Of a DNA stretch of 64,000 nucleotides, positions 7,001 to 14,050 are shown piece by piece (the stretch's first letter is position 1; every line of letters starts with the position of its first letter). The notes beneath the pieces are model-generated. The model did not search any database and was not told where the DNA came from. It worked only from the letters and a program-made list of their open reading frames with translations. Where the stretch lies: positions 524,260-588,259 of the forward strand of contig OY282355.1 in the NCBI GenBank assembly GCA_958295525.1, read 5' to 3'. Made by a program: the position numbers and the translations under genes. The stretch comes from an uncultured Dehalococcoidia bacterium. GTDB lineage: Bacteria; Chloroflexota; Dehalococcoidia; Lucifugimonadales; Australimonadaceae.

Positions 7001-8194
7001 TCACCGCAAGGAGGCGTCCCAGCCTTCCGGCGGCTCGATGCGAATGCGCGTCCCGCCCGGCGGCGACGGTTGGCCGTACTTGTCGTCTCCCCAGCAAACC
7101 GCTCCGCCGTCAAAGCGTAAGGCGCAGGTGTGCGCGCCTCCGCTGCTAATCGCTGTGAACCGCTCATGCTCCGGGGGCTGAGCCGCTCCTGTGTACACAA
7201 TTTCGAATCTGCGAAACCCCGCGGTGTCGTATCTGCGAGACAGATGGTTTCTTCCCCAACAGACGGGGCTGCCGTCAAAGCGCAGCGCGCACGTATGCTC
7301 ATAGCCGCTGCTGACCGTGGCGAATCGCTCCTCTTTCGGGGCTGCGGATTCGCCGTTATCGTAACTACCCGCGCAATAAGGAGTTCCGTCGCTTCGGAGC
7401 GCGCATTCGTGCGCCGCCCCGGCGCTGAGTGACGCCCATTGCGAACGCGCTAACGGGGCCCATACTCCTATCGAACCCCAACAGATGAGGCTTCCGTCGT
7501 CCCTCCGCCCGCACGCGCGGTATTCTCCGCTGCTGATCGCAGTGAAACGTTCCCCGTCGGGAGGAGATGATTGACGCGAATTGTCCCTGCCCCAACAGAC
7601 CGGCGCGCCGTCGAATCGCAGTCCGCAGGTGTGCCAGCCGCCGCTGCTGATCGACTCGAACCGTTCGTCTTTCGGAGGGGAGGCTTGTCCATCGTGGTTC
7701 GTTCCCCAGCAGACAGGGCTGCCGTCGAACCGGAGCGCGCAGGTGTGCGACCCGCCGCTGCTGATCGCTCCGAACCTTTCGCCGGCCGGAGGGGATGCTT
7801 GCCCGTCGCGGTTCGCTCCCCAACAAACAGGGCCGCCGTCAAAGCGCAGCGCGCACGTGTGCCACTCGCCGCTGCTGATCGCGGTGAACCGCTCTTGAAA
7901 CCGCCAGCGCCCGCACGACTCGGATGCGCGGAATCCGGCGTCTGTAGGCAAGATGGCGACAACCGCGGCGTCGGTCGTCGTCCCCGAACTCAAGACGGCG
8001 TCGCCTTCCGCGTCGAGGCTTGCAAGCCGCGCCCATTCGCATGATCCTGATATGTCGGCGGCCTCGTAGACGCCAGGAGCGATGTCCTCTCCGACGCGCC
8101 ACGCGCCGGGGCCAAAGGAGACTCCGCCTTGACAAGCGGCCAGCGCAATTGGAAGCAGCGTACAGACGGCGAGGATCCACCGGAAGCGGCGCAT
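7001..8194 (-). CDS. RCC1-like repeat lipoprotein A
   Basis: This 397-residue exported protein has a signal peptide ending in a lipobox (ALAAC), so it is likely lipid-anchored on the outer face of the membrane. An N-terminal module of about 70 residues (WRVGEDIAPGVYEA, then DISGSCEWARL and a CGRW end) precedes seven or so RCC1/BNR-like blades of about 38 residues. The blades read F-AISSG-HTCALRFDG-PVCWG. Each blade carries two cysteines (HTC and VCWG), unusual for RCC1 and suggestive of one disulfide per blade. A paralogue with the same N-terminal module is encoded divergently. The role is unknown; surface binding is an inference. TATATT 7 nt before the ATG sets the start. Confidence 0.8.
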   Translation of the reverse strand: MRRFRWILAVCTLLPIALAACQGGVSFGPGAWRVGEDIAPGVYEAADISGSCEWARLASLDAEGDAVLSSGTTTDAAVVAILPTDAGFRASESCGRWRFQERFTAISSGEWHTCALRFDGGPVCWGANRDGQASPPAGERFGAISSGGSHTCALRFDGSPVCWGTNHDGQASPPKDERFESISSGGWHTCGLRFDGAPVCWGRDNSRQSSPPDGERFTAISSGEYRACGRRDDGSLICWGSIGVWAPLARSQWASLSAGAAHECALRSDGTPYCAGSYDNGESAAPKEERFATVSSGYEHTCALRFDGSPVCWGRNHLSRRYDTAGFRRFEIVYTGAAQPPEHERFTAISSGGAHTCALRFDGGAVCWGDDKYGQPSPPGGTRIRIEPPEGWDASLR

Positions 8195-8289
8195 AGAGAG
8201 CAATATAGCAGGCGCGGACGCTCCACGCGCATCGCATAGCCGCTCCCGCTCCCTTCGGGCTCGAGTTCGTCGTGTATAGTGGTCTTCCT
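8195..8289. promoter_or_regulatory. Divergent promoters of lipoprotein genes A and B
   Basis: Both genes have a -10-like box close to the start: TATATT on the minus strand (8207-8202, 7 nt before the ATG of A) and TATAGT on the plus strand (8275-8280, 9 nt before the ATG of B). Both transcripts would be almost leaderless. The space between is only about 67 nt, so the two promoters are back to back and may be co-regulated. Confidence 0.55.
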
Positions 8290-9822
8290 ATGAATTCGCG
8301 CGCCTTGCTTGCCGCTCGCTGCTTTGCGCTGATTGCAATGCTCGGACTCGCCTCTTGCGCGCCAACTCCTATCCCCGCTCCCGCCTCTACGCCTACGCCC
8401 GAGCCGCCCGCCGGGCCCGCGCCTACGCCCACTCCCGCGCCGCCGTTTCCCTGGACGGCGTTCGATCACGGCTCGTGGCGAGTCGGCGAGGAAATCGTCC
8501 CCGGCGTCTACGAGGCCGCCGACATATCAGGATCATGCGAATGGGCGCGCCTCAACCGTATGAGCGGCGCCGACGCCGACATGCTCTTCGCAGGACGGAC
8601 GACCGAGCCCGTCCGCGTCGCCATCCCCTCCACCGACGCCGGATTCGCCGCGTCTCAAGGGTGCGGGCGGTGGACGCTGCAATTGCCTCCAACGCCGCCG
8701 CCGCCGCTTGTCCCGATACCTGTTCCGCCCGGCTTTCCCAAACCCGGAGAAGCGGCGACGATAAGCAGCGGCGGCGGCCACACCTGCGCGTTGCGAACGG
8801 ACGGCAGCCCCGTTTGCTGGGGCTGGGACGGGGTCGGCCAAGCGTCGCCGCCGGAAGGAGAACGCTTTGCGACGATAAGCAGCGGCGACCTGCACACCTG
8901 CGCGCTGCGATTCGACGGCGGGCCCGTCTGCTGGGGCTGGGACAGGCACGGCCAAGCGTCGCCGCCGGAAGGAGAACGCTTTGCGACGATAAGCAGCGGC
9001 GACCTGCACACTTGCGCGGTGCGGCTCGACGGCGGCCCCGTCTGCTGGGGAAGCAACGTTGAAGACGGCTACGACAGGCTGGCGCGGCAAGCGACGCCTC
9101 CGAACGAAGCGCTGCTCGCGGAGATTATCGAGGACTGGGAGAATAACCTAGCCCGGCTGTGCCCCCAATACACCGATGAGAACCCGGCCTGCAAAGCGCC
9201 CGTCGAGTACGACTTGAGCGGTCGTCCGGACAGTGAGCAGTTCACCTTCGTTGACAGGCACTGGGGTTACACGTGCGCTCTCCGCGAGGACACCACGGCG
9301 GTGTGCTGGGGGCATTACGCCTACGGGCAGCCTGCGCCTGCAAGCGGAGTCCCCTATACGGCGATAAGCAGCGGAAGCCGGAGCACGGTCGCGCTGCGGG
9401 CGGACGGCGTTCTCGTTTCTTGGGGACAGAGCAGACTTGGAGCGCAAGGCTTCACCACGATCAGCAACGGCGAGTTGCATACCTGCGCCTTGCGGCCCGA
9501 CGGCGGCAGTGAATGTTGGGGAAAGCACACGGAGGGGCAACTGCGGGCGCCGGAGGGAGAGCGGTTCGCCGCGATAACCGTGGGCAAGTACAACACCTGC
9601 GCGCTGCGGTTCGACGGCGGCCCCGTCTGCTGGGGAGGCAACTTCGCCGGAGAGTCCGAACCTCCGGTGAAAGAGCGGTTCGTCGCCATCACCGCCGGAA
9701 TCAATCACGTGTGCGGACTGAGGCCTGACGGCGCGCCCGTTTGCTGGGGAGACGACAACAGCATAGGGCAACTGCCCGAGGGAGAGCGGTTCGCCCTCGA
9801 GCGCGTGCAAGCCCCGGGGTAA
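8290..9822 (+). CDS. RCC1-like repeat lipoprotein B
   Basis: The 510-residue product is a paralogue of the divergent neighbour. It has a lipobox (LGLASC), a Pro/Thr-rich linker, and the same N-terminal module (WRVGEEIVPGVYEAADISGS ... GCGRW). A second Pro stretch precedes roughly eight RCC1-like blades with HTCALR and VCWGWD motifs. One blade is interrupted by about 60 non-repeat residues (LLAEIIEDWENNLARLCPQY and onward). A GTG at 8272 is also in frame, but the ATG at 8290 fits the signal peptide and the -10 spacing. The protein is predicted to be extracellular and membrane-anchored. The ligand is unknown. Confidence 0.8.
   Translation: MNSRALLAARCFALIAMLGLASCAPTPIPAPASTPTPEPPAGPAPTPTPAPPFPWTAFDHGSWRVGEEIVPGVYEAADISGSCEWARLNRMSGADADMLFAGRTTEPVRVAIPSTDAGFAASQGCGRWTLQLPPTPPPPLVPIPVPPGFPKPGEAATISSGGGHTCALRTDGSPVCWGWDGVGQASPPEGERFATISSGDLHTCALRFDGGPVCWGWDRHGQASPPEGERFATISSGDLHTCAVRLDGGPVCWGSNVEDGYDRLARQATPPNEALLAEIIEDWENNLARLCPQYTDENPACKAPVEYDLSGRPDSEQFTFVDRHWGYTCALREDTTAVCWGHYAYGQPAPASGVPYTAISSGSRSTVALRADGVLVSWGQSRLGAQGFTTISNGELHTCALRPDGGSECWGKHTEGQLRAPEGERFAAITVGKYNTCALRFDGGPVCWGGNFAGESEPPVKERFVAITAGINHVCGLRPDGAPVCWGDDNSIGQLPEGERFALERVQAPG
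8836..9011 (+). repeat. Identical 62-bp direct repeats within gene B
   Basis: Positions 8836-8897 and 8950-9011 are identical over 62 nt, offset by 114 nt (38 codons, exactly one blade). This is a recent in-frame blade duplication or a gene-conversion event. Confidence 0.9.
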
Positions 9823-9880
9823 GCCGCCGTCCTACGCCATCCCGCTCTTGCGCGTCCCGCGTTCGCCGTCCTACGTGGCC

Positions 9881-9900
9881 TTGCGTAACGCAACGGTTAC
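9881..9900. promoter_or_regulatory. Overlapping dyads upstream of the metal ABC operon
   Basis: Two inverted repeats overlap: TTGCGT-A-ACGCAA (9881-9893) and GTAAC-N6-GTTAC (9885-9900). They sit about 43-62 nt before a TAGCAT -10 box (9943-9948, 8 nt before the ATG). The position suits a metal-responsive operator (Zur/MntR type). Regulator identity is inferred only. Confidence 0.4.
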
Positions 9901-9956
9901 CCCCTCCCCGCCGCCGCCTTGCGTTTTGCGGCTCTTCGCATTTAGCATTGGCCTCT

Positions 9957-11012
9957 ATGTTCGCGGGAGGAAGACAACGAGCGCGGCGCGGGACGGCGCG
10001 TTTCCGCATCGCGCCGCCTGTTGCGGTCGCAGGCGCGGTCGCGCTGGCGCTTGCGGCTATCGGATGCGGCGCCGCGGCCGAGGATGAGGGCGCGGACGGA
10101 CGATTGCGCGTCGTGACGTCGGTGTCGCCGATTACGAGTTTGACGGAGAGCGTCGGCGGAGACCGCATTCGGCTGCAGGGAATCGTGCCGGAGGGCGCGG
10201 ACTCGCATACGTTCGAGCCTCCCCCCTCCGCGGCGCTCGCGCTGGCGGAGGCCGACCTCATCGTGCTGAACGGCCTGTTCCTGGAAGAGCCCGCGCTGGA
10301 GATGGCGCGAGCGAGCAAGAAGGAGGGCGCGGTCATTCTGCTGCTGGGCGACCGGACGGTCACGCGGGGCGAGTGGGTGTTCGACGCGTCGTTCCCCGAG
10401 TCGGCGGGGCGTCCGAACCCGCACTTGTGGACGAGTCCGCCGCTCGCGCTGCGTTACGCGGCGTTGATCCACGGCGAACTGGCCGCGCTGGACGCCGCGA
10501 ACGCCGGCTACTACGCGGCGAATTACGAGCGCCTGCGCGAGCGGCTGGAGGAACTCGACCGGCGCATCGCCTCGGCGATGGCGACGATTCCGCCGGCGAA
10601 CCGCAAGTTGCTCACCTACCACGATTCGTTCCCCTACTTCGCGCAACGCTACGGCATGGAGATCATCGCGGCGGTTCAGCCCTCCGACTTCACGGAGCCG
10701 TCGGCGCGGAGCGTCGCCGCGCTCATCGAGCAGGTTCGGGAAACGGGCGTTCCTGCGGTCTTCGGCTCCGAGGCGTTTCCGAACGCGGTGATGGAGCGCG
10801 TCGCGGAGGAAGGCGGAGCGCAGTTCGTAGACGGATTGCGCGACGACGACCTGCCCGGGGAGCCGGGCGGCCCGCGCCACTCGTACACTGGGCTGATGCT
10901 GGCGAATATGGAGGCGATGGTTCCGGCGCTGGGCGGAAGCGCGGACGCGCTGGCCGGACTCGACGCGGGCTCCGGCCTCCAAATTCCAAGCGGCGCGGCG
11001 TATCCGCAGTAG
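9957..11012 (+). CDS. Metal-ion ABC transporter substrate-binding lipoprotein (ZnuA/TroA family)
   Basis: The 351-residue protein is a cluster A-I solute-binding protein. A signal peptide ends at a lipobox-like AAIGC near residue 36, and VVTSVSPITSLTESVGGDRI opens the mature domain. Likely metal ligands are the histidines of GADSHTFEPPPS, NPHLWTSPP and TYHDSFPYFAQRYG, and an acid in the C-terminal lobe (VFGSEAFPN). The family imports zinc or manganese, and the sequence does not decide which. There is no His-rich loop of the kind seen in many ZnuA. The open frame extends upstream to 9741, but the ATG at 9957 fits both the signal peptide and a TAGCAT box. First gene of a three-gene operon. Confidence 0.9.
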   Translation: MFAGGRQRARRGTARFRIAPPVAVAGAVALALAAIGCGAAAEDEGADGRLRVVTSVSPITSLTESVGGDRIRLQGIVPEGADSHTFEPPPSAALALAEADLIVLNGLFLEEPALEMARASKKEGAVILLLGDRTVTRGEWVFDASFPESAGRPNPHLWTSPPLALRYAALIHGELAALDAANAGYYAANYERLRERLEELDRRIASAMATIPPANRKLLTYHDSFPYFAQRYGMEIIAAVQPSDFTEPSARSVAALIEQVRETGVPAVFGSEAFPNAVMERVAEEGGAQFVDGLRDDDLPGEPGGPRHSYTGLMLANMEAMVPALGGSADALAGLDAGSGLQIPSGAAYPQ

Positions 11013-11015
11013 CGG

Positions 11016-11870
11016 ATGCTGCACCCGTCGCCGCATCAGCCGCAGGGAGGCGCTCCGGTCGTGGAGTTGCGCGGCGCCGCGTGCGGGTACGACGGGTCGC
11101 CGCCCGTGCTGAGCGGCCTGGAGTTGACGGTGGAGCGCGGGGGCTTCGTGGGATTGCTCGGCCCGAGCGGCGCAGGCAAGACGACGCTGCTGCGGACGCT
11201 CCTCGGCGCGGCGCGCCTGTTCGAAGGCGAGGCGCTCGTCGAGGGGCGCTCCGTTCGAGAGCGAAAGCCCCGCGTGGGCTACGTTCCGCAACTGGAGGCG
11301 ATTGACTGGCGGTTTCCCGTCACCGTCGAGCAAGTCGCTCTAATGGGGCGGGCGGCGGAGAATTGGGCGTTCCCGTGGCATCGCAAGAGCGATAAGCAAG
11401 CGGCGTTCGGAATGATGGAGCGGCTGGGAATCGCGGGGCTCGCCAAGCGGCACATCCGCGAGTTGTCGGGCGGGCAGCAGCAGCGCGTGTTCCTGGCGCG
11501 GGCGCTGGCGAGCAGTCCGCGGCTGCTGCTTCTGGACGAGCCGGTGATGGGCGTGGACATCAAAACGCGGGACGACGCGCTGCACCTGCTGCACGATCTG
11601 AATCATCAGGGCGTCACCATCATTATGACGACGCACGAGATCAACGCAGTGGCGGCGCATCTGCCGCGGGTGGTTTGCCTCAACGAAAGCGTCGTCGCGG
11701 ACGGGCCGCCGAGGGAGGCGCTGACGCCCGCGACGCTGAAGCGCACCTACGGAGCCGACTTGCGCGTGATAGAGCACGAGGGAATGACGCTGGTCACAGA
11801 GTCGCCGCATCGCTTCGGCGCGGCGGCGCATTCCCGTCGGAACGGAGGCGGGGATGCTGGAGCCGTTTGA
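11016..11870 (+). CDS. Metal-ion ABC transporter ATP-binding protein
   Basis: The 284-residue ATPase has Walker A (GPSGAGKTT), the signature LSGGQQQRVFLARAL, Walker B (LLLLDEPVMGVD) and the H-loop (TTHEINAV). It starts 3 nt after the binding-protein stop and overlaps the permease by 17 nt, so the three genes form one operon powering zinc or manganese uptake. The VMGVD variant after Walker B is usual for the ZnuC/MntB type. Confidence 0.92.
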   Translation: MLHPSPHQPQGGAPVVELRGAACGYDGSPPVLSGLELTVERGGFVGLLGPSGAGKTTLLRTLLGAARLFEGEALVEGRSVRERKPRVGYVPQLEAIDWRFPVTVEQVALMGRAAENWAFPWHRKSDKQAAFGMMERLGIAGLAKRHIRELSGGQQQRVFLARALASSPRLLLLDEPVMGVDIKTRDDALHLLHDLNHQGVTIIMTTHEINAVAAHLPRVVCLNESVVADGPPREALTPATLKRTYGADLRVIEHEGMTLVTESPHRFGAAAHSRRNGGGDAGAV

Positions 11871-12696
11871 GTACGATTTCTTCGTTCGCGGAGCGGCCGC
11901 GGCGACGCTGGCGGGGGGGCTGTGCGGACTGATCGGCGTGTACGTCGTGCTGCGGCGAATGGCCTACGTGGGGCACGGCCTGTCGCACGCGATCTTCGGC
12001 GGCGCGGTCGTCAGTTACGCGCTGTCGGTCAACTTCTTCCTGGGCGCGAGCGCGTGGGGATTCGCGTCGGCGATGCTGATCAACCTCGCGGCGCGAAAGC
12101 GCAAGATCGGCGAGGATGCGGCGATAGGCGTCGTGACGACGGCGAGTTTCGCGCTGGGCGTGGCGATCATCAGCCGCTTCCAAACCTTCACGCGCAGTTT
12201 CGACGCGGCGCTGTTCGGCAACATCCTTGCGGTCGGCGGGGGCGACGTTCTGGCGATTGCGGCGGTGAGCGCGGCGGCCGCGGTCGGCGTGTTCGTGGGC
12301 TACAAGCGCATTCTCTTCACGACGTTCGACCCGGAGACGGCAGGGTTCTACGGCGTCCCGACGGCGTGGGTGGACGCGCTGTTCTCGCTGACGCTCGCCG
12401 CCGTGATCGTAGTATCGCTGCAAACGCTGGGGGTTACGATGATCGCGGCGGCCATCGTGATTCCGCCGGTTACGGCGCGGCTGCTCACCAACGATTTCAA
12501 CCGGATGACGCTGCTCTCCACGGGAATCGGAGCGGGGTGCGGACTGGGCGGCGTCTACGCGAGTTGGCATCTGGACATCGCGTCGGGGCCGTCGGTCGTG
12601 CTGGTGTCGGCGAGCGCGTTTCTGGCGGCGCTGGCGTGGAGCGCGCTGCGCGACAAACTCGCCGCCTCCGCTTGGCGGTCGCGCGACCGGACGTAG
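11854..12696 (+). CDS. Metal-ion ABC transporter permease (ABC-3 family)
   Basis: This 280-residue membrane protein has about eight helices and the ABC-3 signature region GVYVVLRRMAYVGHGLSHAI near residue 30, including the conserved SHA/G motif. It completes the zinc/manganese importer. It overlaps the ATPase gene by 17 nt and reads to the operon end. It is close to ZnuB/MntC proteins in length and topology. Confidence 0.92.
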   Translation: MLEPFEYDFFVRGAAAATLAGGLCGLIGVYVVLRRMAYVGHGLSHAIFGGAVVSYALSVNFFLGASAWGFASAMLINLAARKRKIGEDAAIGVVTTASFALGVAIISRFQTFTRSFDAALFGNILAVGGGDVLAIAAVSAAAAVGVFVGYKRILFTTFDPETAGFYGVPTAWVDALFSLTLAAVIVVSLQTLGVTMIAAAIVIPPVTARLLTNDFNRMTLLSTGIGAGCGLGGVYASWHLDIASGPSVVLVSASAFLAALAWSALRDKLAASAWRSRDRT

Positions 12697-12797
12697 AACG
12701 CCCCGCCGTTGCGCCGCATTCCCGCCATAGACGGGAATCCGCTGGGAGCGTTCGCGGCGAACGCCCGAGACCAGCGAATGGACAATGGAGCGCGCGG

Positions 12798-12825
12798 TTG
12801 CCATCTCCGGCGATTCGGGTAGAAT
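12798..12825 (+). promoter_or_regulatory. Sigma-70-like promoter of the bicupin gene
   Basis: TTGCCA (12798-12803), a 16-nt spacer, then TAGAAT (12820-12825). The predicted start near 12832 gives a 25-nt leader that includes GGAGG before the ATG at 12857. Confidence 0.65.
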
Positions 12826-12856
12826 GCGCGCACACTGGACAGCGGAGGCGCGGCGT

Positions 12857-14011
12857 ATGACGACGGCAGACCTGCGGGAAGCGGAAATCCCCGAGAAGAT
12901 GGATATGTGGGAGGCGGGCGACCCCTACTTCGACTGGATCGAGCGCGAGGGGGTCAAGCGCATCGTCGAGTACAAGTTCGAAGACCTCAACGAGGTTGAC
13001 CTCGGCGACTGGGAGCGCAAGGGCGGCAAGGGCGCCGTCATCAACATTCCGAACCCGCAACTCCCCAACGACGCCCACCTGGTCGAGATCAAGCCCGGCG
13101 GGAAGTCGGAGCCCGAGTCGCATATGTACGAGGAGGTGATGTACGTCGTCTCCGGCCGGGGCGCGACGAGCGTTTGGCTGGAGGAAGGCCAGAAGGCGAC
13201 GTTCGAGTGGGCGGCGGGCAGCCTGCTGGTGATTCCGCTCAACGCCTGCTACCAGCACTTCAACGGGAGCGGGACGGAGCCCGCGCGGTACGTTTCGATG
13301 ACGAACGCGCCGCCGGTGATGCGGATGTTCCGCAATCACGACTTCGTCTTCGGCAACTCGTTCCGGTTCATGGACAGGTTCTCCGGGGAAGACGAGGACT
13401 TCTTCAACGGGCAGGGCACGCTCTACCAGCGGAAGGGGACGAAGTTCGGGACGATGTGGAAGACGAACTTCGTGCCGAACGCGGACGTGATGCGGCTGTG
13501 GAAGTACCGCGACCGGGGCGCGGGCGGGATCAACACGCACTTCGACCTCGCGGGCAACGTCACGGGGGCGCATATCTCCGAGTTTCCCGTCGGCACGTAC
13601 AAGAAGGGGCACCGGCACGGGCCGGGCGCGCACCTCGTGATTCTCGGCGGCGTCGGCTTCTCCGCGCTCTGGTGGGACAACGAGAAGAAGAACTACGAGG
13701 TCGCGCCGTGGAAGAAGGGCGGAATGGTGATCGTTCCTGCGGAGGCGACGTTCCACCAGCACTTCAACACGGGATCGGAGCCCGCGCGGTATCTCGCGCT
13801 CCGCAGCGGCGACGGCCAGCCGAGCCAGTGGGGCGAGTCCAACGTCAGCATCAAGGAAGGCGGGATGCAGATCGAGTACGAGGACGAGGATCCGGGGATT
13901 CACCGCATCTTCGAGTCGGAACTCGCCAAGCACGGCGCGCCTTGCCGGATGAAGGCGTTCATCCCTCACTGCACCGGCGAGGTCGGGCCGACGAACGAGC
14001 GGGACACATAG
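12857..14011 (+). CDS. Two-domain cupin protein
   Basis: The 384-residue protein has two cupin barrels. The first (about residues 75-150) has ESHMYEEVMYVVSGRGATSVW and CYQHFNGSG. The second (about 245-320) has GTYKKGHRHGPGAHLVILGG and ATFHQHFNTG. The histidines and glutamate in each are placed to bind a metal, as in gentisate-dioxygenase-like bicupins. A ring-cleaving or isomerase role is possible but unproven. An earlier in-frame start at 12785 would precede the promoter, so the ATG at 12857 with GGAGG is preferred. It stands alone, with a metal transporter upstream. Confidence 0.8.
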   Translation: MTTADLREAEIPEKMDMWEAGDPYFDWIEREGVKRIVEYKFEDLNEVDLGDWERKGGKGAVINIPNPQLPNDAHLVEIKPGGKSEPESHMYEEVMYVVSGRGATSVWLEEGQKATFEWAAGSLLVIPLNACYQHFNGSGTEPARYVSMTNAPPVMRMFRNHDFVFGNSFRFMDRFSGEDEDFFNGQGTLYQRKGTKFGTMWKTNFVPNADVMRLWKYRDRGAGGINTHFDLAGNVTGAHISEFPVGTYKKGHRHGPGAHLVILGGVGFSALWWDNEKKNYEVAPWKKGGMVIVPAEATFHQHFNTGSEPARYLALRSGDGQPSQWGESNVSIKEGGMQIEYEDEDPGIHRIFESELAKHGAPCRMKAFIPHCTGEVGPTNERDT

Positions 14012-14050
14012 GCCCCGCGGCGGCGCCGCCCGTTCTTCCCGCCGCCTCCG

